From positions 47,746,703 through 47,810,702 of the forward strand of contig NC_034009.1 in assembly GCF_000346465.2 (NCBI RefSeq): a DNA stretch of 64,000 bases, in the 5' to 3' direction. Origin of the DNA: Prunus persica. Taxonomy: Eukaryota; Streptophyta; Magnoliopsida; Rosales; Rosaceae. Below, piece after piece: positions 37,871-49,559 of the stretch. Within the stretch, counting starts at the first letter, position 1; every line of letters begins with the position of its first letter. The position numbers were made by a program, and so were the translations under genes. A model generated the notes under the pieces. That model worked only from the letters and a program-made list of their open reading frames with translations. It searched no databases and had not been told where the DNA came from.

Positions 37871-37914
37871 TATATTTATTTATTTATATTATATTTTACA
37901 TGTGTAATTAGGGG

Positions 37915-40055
37915 TGACAACCTACACGAAAAAAACACGACCCAAACTCACACGATTAATAATTGGGTAATTTTCAGGTCAACCTATTGTGACATGTTTA
38001 TTAAACGAATGGGTTTTGAGTCAACCCACCAACCCGCTAAAATACCTGTTTAACCCGTTTATTAAACGGGTTGTGTCGGTCTGTGTAACACCTGCCAACC
38101 TGCTAAAAAATGTAAGAAAATGGAGACTTAAATACACAAAGGGTTGGCCCGTTACCAACTTGAAACATGCACAGAAAAAACACGACTTAAACCTGTACGA
38201 TTAATAATTGGGTAATTTTCGGGTCAACCCATTATGACCCGTTTATTAAACAAGTGGGTTTTGGGTCAACCTGCCTGTTCACCCGTTTGATGTTTGTTCC
38301 TGTGATGGTAGGATAAAGTTCCCCATTGCCTTGAGAACCATTGACTGGTCAACAAGTCAACTTTGTTTAGTATGCGAGCGTGCCACTGCTAGCAATGAAA
38401 AATTCTAGCAGACTTCTTAAAAGTAGATAACTTGTACCCCAAGTTACTGATTTCTAAACAAACGATTGTGAATTTGGGTGATGAATATTTCCCAAGTAAG
38501 TTCTTTCTTGCCTCAGACTGGTGAGGACTTCACAATTTTTCACGATACAAGATTAGTAGTTCTGACCAAAACAAATGATAAGAAAGTGAATTGTTTTCAG
38601 GTGGAACTGCCTTTTACAAAACTCAAAAGGGAAAAACCAACTCTAGAAGGACAAAAAGAAGGTTGGAGTTCCATTTCTACCTAGATAGATGCTTCTGATC
38701 AGGGCTGGACTGGATATGCTGGTGCTGGACTGAACTATCAACAACTTCAACTGTTAAGTTTCAACTGCAAATCAATGCCAACGTTCGAGTTTGGCAGAGT
38801 GTTAATCTATTTCAAGCCCTGTAAGGCTTCTTGAAGGGGCAGAATTGGGACCTCTTCAGTCTGGAAGGGGCAAAAGTGGCTGGACTTGATTACTGAGCTC
38901 GAATTGCACTGTGGTACTTGTTCTGCTTGATCAGGACTCTCCATAAATTTGTTGAGGTTTTCATATTTGTAAAAACCCAAACTCTGCTTGATTTGGCTTA
39001 TGCTGAACCAAATTTGTCACGAGAGAAATCTCGTTTGGAATGACTTATTTCTCTAAGTCTAAACTGAGGTCGGAGATTTTGATTTGTAGCTGGCTTCTTT
39101 CTTGTGGCTTAATGAGCCTTTGGTTGCTTCAGTTTGTTTGAAGGTTTTTTGAGATCAAGTGATCATTTTGAGTTTTGTCTTTGATTGATTTTTTTTGGTT
39201 GTTCCCTGCTCTGTTCACCCTCTCTCATATTTATAAGAAATGCTTGGAGTGGGGCTTTTAATCTTTTAATAATGGGCGGCAATATTTTCAAAAAGATCTT
39301 TTATTTTTAAATGCAAAGAAAAAGGGAAAGTTATTTGTTCCGGCAAATAAACCGTCAATAGTCAGTTCTAAGGCAATCACTTCTCTGTTTTTCTTGAAAG
39401 AAAACCTAACCCTTCTTCAAATTTAACTGCTCTTTGTAAGAGCTCAAACTGTGATGGTTAGTTTGATCTTCCAGATGAACAACTCCCTGCTTCCTACTTA
39501 TCTCTTTAGAAAATATAGCATGCTTATCCCTTGGAAATGGTACTTGCTCTGGAGCAGAATTTTTCTAAATATAGAAAAGAGATTTTGATCTTCTTTTGAC
39601 TGAAAAGGTTGGAGACTTTTGCCTGTTTCAAGACCTGTTTCCATTAATTCCCATCGACTTAGTTGAGATTGCTGACTGTTCAAAGTTTTAGATAGTCACG
39701 TGGATTTGCATCTTTTTGGGGCTTTTCCTTCTCCTTTAATCATCCCAAGCCCAGATCGAGTTTTTCTGGAGCTATGGGCTAATTTCTTTCTTCTTCTTCT
39801 TTTTCGAAGCCCAAGTCATCGTCGTGTTTTGACAGATCCTGGGTTGGGCTTTCTTGGATTTTGGGCCCTCGATTCCTGTTTAATCGCAAAGTCCAGACTG
39901 CTTGGGTCCTGTGGTTTGTTTTGTCATTCTGGGTTTTCAGCGTTGGGCTGGGTGTGCAGAATTTTGGCCCAAACACTGCCAACCCATTAAAATACATGTT
40001 TAACCCATTTATTAAACGGGTCGTGTCAACCCGCTAAAAAATGTAGGAAAATGAA
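37915..40055. repeat. Two tandem copies of an ACCCGTTTATTAAACGGGT-type repeat, the second split by a solo LTR
   Basis: Copy 1 covers about 37915-38130. Copy 2 starts near 38180, runs to 38275, and resumes at 39981-40055 after the solo LTR. Shared landmarks, in order, are ATTAATAATTGGGTAATTTT, GGGTTTTG-GTCAACC, TTTAACCC-TTTATTAAACGGGT and GCTAAAAAATGTA. The content resembles hAT-type MITEs starting with TAGGGGTG (37910). Confidence 0.7.
38276..39975 (+). mobile_element. Solo LTR, 1700 bp, with 5-bp target duplication CTGCC
   Basis: The segment begins TGTTCACCC and ends GGCCCAAACA, with TG...CA ends. It is flanked by CTGCC at 38271-38275 and 39976-39980. Removing it and one CTGCC restores the order seen in the neighbouring intact tandem copy. 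Two further minus-strand copies of the same LTR family lie at 52524-54120 and 46791-47657. No internal retrotransposon region is present, so it formed by recombination between the two LTRs of one element. Open frames inside are not credible. Confidence 0.85.
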
Positions 40056-40427
40056 GACTTTAGCACACACACACACAAGTGGTTTTGAACCCCTACCACT
40101 TTCATTACTCTCCAACACCTTATCCACCATGCTACAAACAACTTTGCGATTATATGCTACACTATTTGATATTTATAATGTTTCTATAGACAACTTTGTC
40201 TTTCCTTCTTTTCTTTCTGTTAATGTATACATTTTGAGTTTTTCTTTTGGATTCCCTTGACAACTTTGTAATAGGATTTCTATTGTTATTTATCAAGCTC
40301 AAGTTTAGATTGAGAATAGCTTCTTTAGGTGTTCTTAACTAACAACTATCCTATGGAGGTTCAAGCAAATTGGCAAAGGTAAATTGTGCATTGCATCACA
40401 TTGCTTTAAATTTATTTCATAAAATGA

Positions 40428-41408
40428 TGACTAGTCATCTGTTTCTCGTATGACTAGTCATCCTTGCTCTGTAGGATTTCCAGCTAGATAACAAACTTTT
40501 TTGTCCTATTCTTCTTTCTCTCTCTGCTGCCATGTGTCATCCTGACCTAGGGAACTTTTGTGTGTAAATACCAAAGAATTCCTTTTTGGGCAGCCGTCAC
40601 TTTTGGGGACAAGTTTTGGAAAGTTTCATAGCAAACTTTCGCTTCTTCTTCCTCAAGAGTAACCTTCATATTTTTTACTTTGAGTTTTCCAAATTGTTTC
40701 TTTTTGAAAACTGCATTTGAAATATGAAAACTTCCTCTTGCTAGATCTCACACTCTATCATATATATCTAGGATAAATTCAAGATTGATTTCTTCAAGAG
40801 TATGGTTTCTTGAAGAAATTGGTCATTTTCTCCATGAATCCAAATTTCATTTCTATCTGAGTTAGAGCTTGTAAGCTAGTGCCATGGGATGAAAGAGCTG
40901 GAGAAGGAGCTGCCATTGCCATGAAGAACTGAGCTTCAAGCTTTGCTAAGTTGGAGAAGAAGATTGCACAAAGGAGGTATAGCTCATCTTCCTAAATAGA
41001 CCTAGGAATTTCTTGAGCTTGCTAGTGTTCTTTGTAAGAATCTTTTTGCTTAGTGGATTGCCTGGTCGGTTGATGACCCCCAGTTTTTCCCAATGGTGGG
41101 TTTCTAGGTGAACAATTTCTGGTTTCTATATCTGTAAATTTTCTGGGTTTGTGTTCTTGATAGTTGACTAGTCATTTAGATTTGTGCGGTTGACTAGTCA
41201 TCTTTTTCTGCTATTTGGTGTTAGCTTGATTATGTTGTCTTCACACACTTTCACCATAGTTGTTGCTAGCACAAGGGATGCCTAGATTGACGGGTCATTC
41301 TGAGTGCATAGGTTGTCACTAGTAATTCTCTAGGCTTGCAGGTACATCTTAGTATGCTCTGTGTATGTTATTGTTTGGTATAATTCATATCTGACAGTTG
41401 ACTAGTCA
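40428..41408. repeat. Five dispersed copies of the palindrome TGACTAGTCA
   Basis: Exact copies lie at 40428-40437, 40451-40460, 41165-41174, 41191-41200 and 41399-41408. Two pairs are spaced 23 and 26 bp. One exact 10-mer is expected by chance about once per megabase, so five within 1 kb is not random. The region 40060-41690 has no gene I recognise; it may be part of an old LTR element. Confidence 0.8.
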
Positions 41409-41799
41409 TAAGAGTATTTGGTCAAGGTCTAGAGTGTGTGAAGTTTGTTGCGTTCTTGGTTGAATATCTTTTAAATTTACCCCTCGTCACCTAAGTACCA
41501 ATTTCACCTTCTTTTATCTTTCCTTTTTCTTGGTTAATTTATAAAAAAATACGGACTATTTCTTTTCTTTATTTTTTACGGAGGCCCCACTAATTAAATT
41601 AAAAATTATGACTGTTATTTCCTCACCCTTAAATCTCAAAGCAGAAATCACGGAGGCGTAGGGAAAAATCAGAAACAGGTATCATAATGGACGACTATAA
41701 AAGGAAACAAGGGGAGAAAAAAAAATCACAACTCTGAAAACAAAACACATAGCTTTGTCAATTTTCTTCCTTCCCATTCTCCTCAAACTCAAAAATAAA

Positions 41800-42429
41800 A
41801 TGACATCTTCATTCGCATTTTCTCTCGATCTAACCCCCAACACAGACATGGGGGTAAGGGGCTACACTAGTGTGGATGCCCTACTTTGCTTCATCGCGAG
41901 GACTAATGATCGTAAACGACTCATTATTCCTTGACAACGATGTTGCCATTAGAGTTGCAAGGAGTTTGGTGACTCCTAGGGATGTGCGCTTGCTGGGGAC
42001 AAGAGATGATAATCGGGTGGTGAGTGATGCCATGGCCCTGAGTATGCAAAGTGAAACATTTGCCACAAGTGTAGGGCATCGCCTCATTGTGAAATCCCAT
42101 GAGAAGCAGGTGCTAAGAGCTCAGTTAGTGGCAGAGCGAAGTTTGGTTGAAGATTGTCAGCGTGTTATAAGGAGTTTAAAGGGGAGAGGGCAAAGATGGT
42201 GGAGGAGACACGACACCAGTTGGAAATATTGCAGCAAGCAAATGAAAAGCTATCAAATATGGTAGATTTTTACTCTAAGGACATGCAAGAGCAATTGGAG
42301 GCCCTGGAGCGACCGGGTAAACGTGCGCGAGGAGATCTAAGTTTTGCTAAAGCTAAGAAAGTGATCTTTGGAAGATCAAGTGATGAGCCCCAAGAAACGG
42401 TGCGAGAATACCTGATAGAGGAGATCTAG
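41800..42429 (+). pseudogene. Unrecognised coiled-coil ORF broken by two frameshifts
   Basis: A start ATG at 41800 (MTSSFAFSLDLTPNTDMG) follows a leader with a possible TATA box (CTATAAAAGG near 41695). The frame shifts at about 41900 into an open segment (DNDVAIRVARSLVTPRDVRL) and returns near 42155 to one ending in TAG at 42427-42429. The last part has a heptad-like, highly charged stretch (EETRHQLEILQQANEKL) and a basic patch (RPGKRARGDL). The first and last parts are in the same frame and the middle is in another, so two compensating indels would explain it. I do not recognise the family. It could be a transposon ORF or a recently broken gene. Confidence 0.5.
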
Positions 42430-43747
42430 ATGGCCAAACTAAAGTCTCTTATTGTAGAATCGGGAAGCACGCCATGATGTTGTTTTTTTAATATAAAAAA
42501 ATAGTTTTAAAAAAAAAAATGTAGTCCCATGTTCCCTCTTCTTTTTATTTATTTATTTATATTTTTAATGTGAAATAAATATTTTTCTAATTTTATTTGA
42601 TTTTAGTTTTAATGACACAAATTAATCTATTGGAAACTAGGAATGAGTAAACCGGTTATTAACCAAGTAACATGTTTAAGACGACCCGAACTTGACACAA
42701 CACGTTTATTAAATGGGTTGGGTTGGGTTTGGATTGAGCATTCTTGACATGTTTATTATCTCGACACGACATGAACCAAACATAACACGAACTATTGCCA
42801 CGCTTAGTAAAACTTTAAATAGGCAATAACTATATATGGATATTTGAATTGAGCTAATTAGTTATTGAAATTTGAAGTTTTATGGCATCTTGAGCTTTTG
42901 GATGGTTTCGTACTCTAGAAAATGATTTATGTATGGAGCAAGTTGTGAATTTGTTGGTTGTAATTGGGCTAACAATGTTGAAAAAAATGCGAAAGGAAAT
43001 AGAATTGGGCTTAGGCCCAAGCCAGCTGAACCAAACCTGTCATGCCTTGATCCGAAATAATGAATATTCTCAAATGAAGGTGCATGAATTGAACGAAATA
43101 AAATAAAAAGACTAAAAAATTGGTTAAAACACATTTCCCTTATAAAAATAATAATCTTACAAGTGTACAAGATATAAATAAAACTTCATCACTCTCAAGT
43201 AATTCAACTTCTCCGATTTTGTCTTTGTCTTTGCCCACTAATTGATCTAAAAAATAAAATAGGTGAGAGATGAGCAAACCACTGCTCAGTGAGTAGATTA
43301 TGTAATATGCCAGTCAAGCAATGTCATTTTACACACTCTAGAAAATTTAATAAAAAGATACACAATCCAAATCATATCACATCATTACTTCACATCTTGG
43401 TTATCCTTCACAAATTGTACCTAGCACGTGACCCGCTTCACTGCCCTATGTCCCCGTTTGGTACATTTATCATTCGGATACCTTATTAATGAAGTTTTCA
43501 TATTCAAAGTATGTGCATCACAAAAACTCCAAATAATATATATTGTGTGAAATATTGCACAAATTAGACATGCTTGACTTGAAAATAGAGAGAGGTTTGT
43601 AAATATAACAAATTCATGATAATTCATGATCTTCACATTTATCACAAAATAAGAACTTTTAGAACACATTACATAACTCACTCACCATGATAAGTATGAA
43701 ATATTGCAAGACAAATACACACGTTCTTCATCTTATTTCTCTTTCTT

Positions 43748-43791
<44 letters not shown>

Positions 43792-43944
43792 CACTACTTC
43801 AAGGTAGAAATCTATTCTAAAGAATTGGAATGAATGATTGAAGTAAGAAATGATGATACTTATAAGAGAGGCTACGGATGCAACCAAATAATATTTATAT
43901 ATATAATATATTAAACAACCAAAAGATAAGATAGAAAAGTAAGG
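42430..43944. other. Non-coding interval with hAT-like remnants
   Basis: About 42640-42800 holds GTTTATTAAATGGGTTGGG-type sequence as in the repeat at 37915-40055. The remainder is AT-rich, with short open frames lacking recognisable domains. A (TC)n microsatellite is listed separately. Confidence 0.4.
43751..43787. repeat. (TC)n microsatellite
   Basis: About 18 TC units in a pyrimidine-rich tract. Confidence 0.95.
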
Positions 43945-44112
43945 GAATAATGTGACTCATCCTCCTTTGGCCAATGATTTCATAACACCACTTGTTACTA
44001 GCATGCAAGGTGGCATGACAATGAGGATTAGAATAATGTGACTCATCCTCCTTTGGCAAACGATATCACAACACCACTTGTTACTAGCATGCAAGGTGGC
44101 ATGGCAATGATC
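43945..44112. repeat. Tandem repeat, 86-bp unit, two copies
   Basis: The unit starts GAATAATGTGACTCATCC at 43945 and again at 44031. It contains CACTTGTTACTAGCATGCAA in both copies, and the copies differ at only a few positions. Non-coding. Confidence 0.9.
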
Positions 44113-45179
44113 ATTTGATTAAAACCAATTCCAAGTCTCTACACGTGGAAAACAAGAATGGTGCCATCTTTCAACTAAATGAATAATCTCATACTAGGCC
44201 TAAGATTTAATAGCATATAAGTCTTCACAATAAATATTAAATGAGGATTCATATTAATAAATAATTAAAATGTATTATGAATATTTATTTAAAATAATAA
44301 TTTATAGTTTATAAATAAAAAAAAACATGTTCTCACAAAACCGTCTTAAATTGGTTTGGTTTGGTTTGGTTTCTTTCATGAGTTTTGTCAAAACCAAACT
44401 AAACCAAACCGTTATATTGTAATTGGTTCTGCCGTGGTTTTGAAGTAAAATTGATCCAATCCGATCCAATCCGGACCGTGCTCACCCTTATCTCTCAGTC
44501 TTGAAATATTTTATTGATTTTGCAATAATGAAATGTTTTCTTTCGATTTTAGTGGATGCAAGTTTAGGTTTATTTACACCAATGTACCCCTAAAGTATGG
44601 TCAAATCTCACATTGCCCCCAGAAGTTAAAAGGACTCACATTGCCCTTCCACTGTCAACTCTGTAAAACAAATCTATTAAAAATGCTAATGTGTCATGAA
44701 TAGGACCCACTTCTTGTTTAAATGTATGCCACATGTGAAAAAATAATAAATATTTTCTTTCCAAATGGGCGTGCCTTATACATGACATATATTAGCATAT
44801 AGGCAAAGGGTCACTTTTGGTCCTTATAGTTTGCCACTTTTACCACTTTAGTCCCTGTGGTTTCAATTTGGTCAATTTTGCCCATGTGGTTTCAATTTGA
44901 AGCAATTCAATTCAAGTACAAATCTCAATTTTCGTATATATAAAATTTTTTAAAAAAACTTCAGTTAGTTTGAGAGGGTCAATTAGGTCTACAAATTATT
45001 AAAATAATACTTTCTTTTTAAAACTTAATATTAAAGACAAATAAAAAAGTAAGTAAAATCTTCAAATTGACAAAAAAGAATAAAAAAATTCCCACCGAAA
45101 TCACTCCTCCTCGATCTCGCCATCTCTCATTTTAACTCTCCCTCTCTTCCTGCAATTTGATCTCTCTAGGGAGAGAAAT
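44113..45179. other. Non-coding interval with MITE fragments
   Basis: Near 44345-44490 is the right part of a hAT-like element (repeated TTGGTTTGG, then GACCGTGCTCACCCTTA). At about 44810-44930 lies text such as TTTGGTCCTTATAGTTTGCC and TAGTCCCTGTGGTTTCAA, common in plant Mutator-like MITE ends. No gene. Confidence 0.45.
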
Positions 45180-45285
45180 TCTCATGCAACGGGGATAGAA
45201 CTTTTTGCTATCCTCGGCCAATAACATAATGACATGTATGATAACTTTTCTGTGTGTCATTGTGTTATTGAGGTTATGAGGTTGA
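45180..45285. mobile_element. Small palindromic MITE, copy 2 (diverged)
   Basis: ATGCAACGGGGATAGAAC, TTTTGCTATCC and CGGCCAATAA follow the same order as in the copy at 29864-29985. The right arm is more diverged. Confidence 0.55.
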
Positions 45286-45584
45286 GTTTGTTTTAAGAAA
45301 ACTGATGGCAATTTTCTAAATTATAAGAACTCTTTGTTATGTTTTTAAATAAGTTTTGGGTGTGTTTCTAAAGTTCATTTCATGTAGGCTATATGGTAAT
45401 AACCTATCTGTAGTGAGGTGTTTAATTACTTAGCATCTGTAGTGAGTAAATGGAATTGACTGCATGAAACTGGATTGATATGGACGACACCACATATTAA
45501 TACAAACAGAAACCCTAGTGATTTTGGATCAATACAGTGCAACGTCGTACTGATCCACGTTAGTGTATTGATGTAGGCCCAAGC

Positions 45585-46426
45585 CTACACAAATATGGTT
45601 GTGCAGTGCTTCTGCAGGTGCTTATACTCAAGCAGAACTACTGAGGATCGATTTGGAAAAACGAACCTATTCAGCCAGTACAGAAGGAACAACATATGCT
45701 ATTGATCCTTATTGTTCTCGGCACAGAATTTCTTCAAAAATTGGAGAAGGAGCAGTTCTGGTTGATGATGGCTAGGGAGATAGTAAAGGGATTTGCCAGT
45801 TTTTCTTGATTTTTCCTCCTATGATAGTCACCAACTGCATCCACAGGTCTTCCATGAGGTCTGAACCCAAAAAATCTGAGCCATGTCCAGCAGGGTAGGA
45901 GTCATCGGGCCCAGAAGGAAATCGAAAGTGTTATTGGCAGAATTCCAGAAACATAAAGCAGCAGCCAAAAGATTCTCATCTCTGTTGATGGACTGCTTGG
46001 ATAGAAGGAGGCATCATGGATTCCAGCCCTATTCCAGTGAGCTCCATACCTTGGAAGGAGCTTGTCAATCTAGTCTGCCCACTTCACTGGACTATTCCTC
46101 ACTTCACTAGATGGAAAAGAACGACTCAAATTCTTGCTAACCCAGATATGAGAAGCTAGGGCAGAAGAGCTTTGGAAGCACAGAGGGTCTTTGACATCAT
46201 CTTTGAACAACTCAGCCATTTCAGTAGGAACATGGCCAAACCAGTGAGGACATAGAACAAGGGTGTTCTCAAACAAGTGAATGACATTTTCATCTAGCAT
46301 GTCCTGAGCGAATGGATAAAGTCTGCTTGGCACCTCAACCGCGTGCTTGTCCATTCCAGCCCCAGTAATATAGGCAAGAGGAACAAAAGAAGAAGAAGTC
46401 TGGGCACGATTTTTTGGAGAAGACAT
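45585..46426 (-). pseudogene. Decayed plant mobile domain (PMD) ORF of an LTR retroelement
   Basis: On the minus strand an ATG at 46426 opens MSSPKNRAQTSSSF. Downstream segments in several frames read like the PMD family (MAIN/MAIL1-like): IDKLLPRYGAHWNRAGIHDA, then LLAAALCFWNSANNTFDF, GPMTPTLLDMAQIF, RPHGRPVDAVGDYHR, and FLLYWLNRFVFPNRSS with EYKHL. An in-frame TAG lies at 46070-46072, a frame change near 45990, and an extra T in a T run near 45872-45877 shifts the frame again; TGA codons follow. PMD proteins are known both as nuclear host proteins and as passengers of retrotransposons. Here the ORF lies just inside an LTR of the 38276 family, which argues for a transposon origin. Confidence 0.65.
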
Positions 46427-46790
46427 TTTCAGAATTTGAGCTAGAACAGAGGGAACGAATTGAAAGGAATCAAGGGCTAATCGCAGAAAAGGGTAAAGGA
46501 TTCTGAGAAATCTGAGAAAAATCAAGGTCTGAAAGAAGTTAGGTTTTGAGTGAACAGGAGCTAAGATTTTTTTTTTAAATTTCTTAAAAAGGCTCGATAT
46601 CGTGGGAAGAAGAAGACAAGACACCACCTAATAATAACTAGCTAGCAACTAGCTAGTAACTGCCCGTTTTCCCACGAAGTTTAGTTCATAATAGGCAGAC
46701 GTGGGCTAACGGAAGGAAATGGCACGCGCAATTAATGGCCAAATCATTAAGTCTGAAATCATTCCAAAACGATTCAGACTTAGGGGGCAT

Positions 46791-47657
46791 TGTTTGGGTC
46801 TAAATTGATACGCCCAGTCCAAAATCAAAAAGCCCACAAAACAAAAAAAGAATGGGCCTTGATTCCAGAAAAGCAGTCCAAACCAAACCAAAGAGGCCCA
46901 TGTCTTCTACAAAGTGGCAGAGGTGTAAAAAAAACACAAAATAAGTCAATAAAATTGCCAATTAAAATGACAGTTCATCACCAAAGCAGATCGATAAATT
47001 TCTAAAGAAGAATTGGATTGGGCCCAGCTTCTAAATTCTCACCATTTATCTCAAAAACCTGTAGTGCAAGTTAGCAGATCTTTTTGGAAGGTCTATTCTC
47101 AAAAAGGCCCATGTGACTACTTGACTTTGAAGAAGTCAAAAATCTCAACTATCACAGAGGAGCTGACAGAGAGTTAATGAAGGCAAGTCTTACAGGAGGA
47201 CTTCTCCATTTTTGGAGCTAAAGGAAAAAGATCAAAATCCTTTTTTATATATATAAAGAAACTCTACACCAAAGCAGGTGGCCTTTCCAAGAGATAAGCA
47301 GACTACAATTCCAAGAGATAAGTAGGGAGTAAGGGAGTTGTTCAAACAGGGAAAGCAAACTGACCATCATGGCAGATTGAGTTTTTCTCTTTACAAGGGA
47401 CAAACAGAGAACAAAGGGAGTTGGTTTTCTTTCAGAAAAGCGAGGAAAAGACCTTTATGAAAGCTGATTGTTTATGGTTCTTATCTGCCAAAACAATGAC
47501 TTCCTTCTTTTATGGCTTTGAAAAGAGAAAAGATTTACCACCCATTATTCAAAGATTAAACCCCACTCCAGCATTTCCTATAAAATAAGTGAGAGGGTGA
47601 ACAGATAAAGACAGCCAAAAAATCAATCAAAAATAAAAACTCAAAATGATCACTACG
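46791..47657 (-). mobile_element. Truncated LTR of the 38276 solo-LTR family, minus strand
   Basis: On the plus strand it begins TGTTTGGGTC, the complement of the usual LTR 3' end, and follows the reverse complement of the solo LTR at 38276-39975 up to ACTCAAAATGATCACT. It stops at 47657 against unrelated DNA. The internal side (below 46791) carries the PMD ORF. It would be the 5' LTR of a truncated element. Confidence 0.7.
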
Positions 47658-48450
47658 GATGAACAAAAGCTACATGCCCAACCTCCCAACCTTTGAGCAT
47701 TAAAAGCTTAATCTCCTTGCTAAGAACTCCCAGAGCCTATAAATAGGAGGCATCGGTTGCCCAGGAAGAGAGAACAACGAAGGCAGAGGCAAGCTTACCC
47801 TCTGCTAGAAAACACCAAGTCTTAGCTATTCAAACCCTGCACATAATCTAGAAACAACCAAGAGGCAAACTCATCCTCCACTTTCTGTGCAAAAACTCTA
47901 GCCTTAATCTTTGCATCATGCTTATACCACTTCAAGCCCAAAACACCAACATGAGCACCATACAGCCAAGCAGTAGCCAGAGGCAAGCTTATTCTCTAGC
48001 CGTTATCACCATGCCACAACACATTGCCATAATCATTCATTCCTCAAACAAGCAGCGGCTGTATAGTAGGCACTGGATGGTGTCGTATCTCATCCAGCAA
48101 GCACTGTACCTCATTCAAATGCCACCATCCAATAGGCGCCGTACCTCATACATGCATTGTACCTTATTCAGATGCCATTTAGCAAGCGCCGTACACCATC
48201 TAGAGCCGCTATACATCTGTTCTATATATTAGCACCTGAAGCCAACCAAAACAAGCAGCCGTTGGAAGAAGAATAGAGCATTCCCCAGGACTTGGTTCTC
48301 CTTCGGGATGCTTTAGGCCTAGCTCTTGTTAACTCAGAAATAGGGACTTGAAGGCTTCATTCAAGTCCTAGCAACCATCGAGCCCAGCTAAGCCTTCTCA
48401 ACAAAAAAGGCCCCCATAAAACCCATAGAGCCTATTTGGAGGGAAAAAAA
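47658..48450. mobile_element. LTR-like segment of another family
   Basis: It has a TATA box (CCTATAAATAGG near 47737) followed by a leader-like, C/A-rich stretch with repeated AGGCAAGCTTA motifs (about 47787 and 47980) and repeated CGCCGTAC motifs. No clear ends were found and no protein frame is credible. From 48451 to 49303 I see only AT-rich DNA. Confidence 0.35.
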
Positions 48451-49308
48451 AAACTCTCAACTAGCCACTTGTCATTTTCTAATTGGTTCTTAGTGTGTTA
48501 CCATTTCTTCACTTGAAAAATACAGCATGGAGTTCTTCTAAAGAATTGGACTTGAAGGGCTTTTTAAAATGTCTTTCCCTGCCAAGAGTTTAGTAAGAGT
48601 ATCGATTATGCTTGAATCCTGTCCTTAAAATCACTAATGGTGACTTTTGGCTGAATTCTATAATAATAATCATGTATATAATTTGCTGGCAGAATGACTC
48701 TACTTATGGAAATCCCCCTTCTTTTTTTTTTCCTTAGTTTTTTGGTTCAATGCACAAGATACCCCTTACATAAACATAAAACCTGTTTCGTTTGTAATGT
48801 TCTTTTGTCTAGAAAAAAAAATAGTATTGTTAAACAAACTCTAAAATTAACTGAGTACATCATACTACCAAACTATCTAATTTACCATAATATAAAATGA
48901 CCAAAAATAATATATTGAATTGTAAAACAAATGTAATTTTAATAAGTGCGCCATACTCACCATATTCAACCCCACATATTATTTACTAGGTAGGAATTTT
49001 TCTCTTTTATGAAATTTTATTGAGGAAAGCAGAAACACTAAAAACATTTGGTTTTGTTGCATGCAAGTTTCCCATGCGTGGTACAAGCTAAGCACAGCAA
49101 GAAACAAATAGAAAAAAGACAGAAATATAATCTGGTCATATGAAAACAAAAAGATTGCGTATGCTGATCAGTTTTTTTTTATAAATATTTTTATTTATGT
49201 AGTCGTTTTTTAGGTGTTGGGGCGGACTATAAATCCGATGAATGGAGCGACAGGGCTTCTTTTTAAGTGGGAAGTGGGACTTGTGCCAGTTAGCAGTGGA
49301 GACGATGC

Positions 49309-49545
49309 TGCTAAAATATGAAACCTAATATGATCGAATATTTGTTTGTGGAAAATTTCTGTATATTCTTCTTATTGTTTAAGGTCATATTTATAATACA
49401 ATAGAACATTAATGGGCAAGTAAATAACAAATTCATATTTCTATTTACAGTAGGAAATCAGGCATTAAAGTAAATCAAATATAATTATAATGGAAATCCT
49501 TGGTGTGTATTAATGAAAGTCAATGGTCCACAAGTCACACCAACA
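49309..49545 (-). repeat. Copia 3' LTR
   Basis: On the minus strand it starts TGTTGGTGTGACTTG directly after the polypurine tract and ends TTTTAGCA. Confidence 0.88.
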
Positions 49546-49559
49546 CTTCCCCTCACGTT

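Noticed and set aside
46070..46627. A 185-residue minus-strand frame as an intact gene
   Set aside because: Its end is a premature TAG, and PMD-like sequence continues beyond it in other frames. The first part, before ATG 46426, has no domain character.
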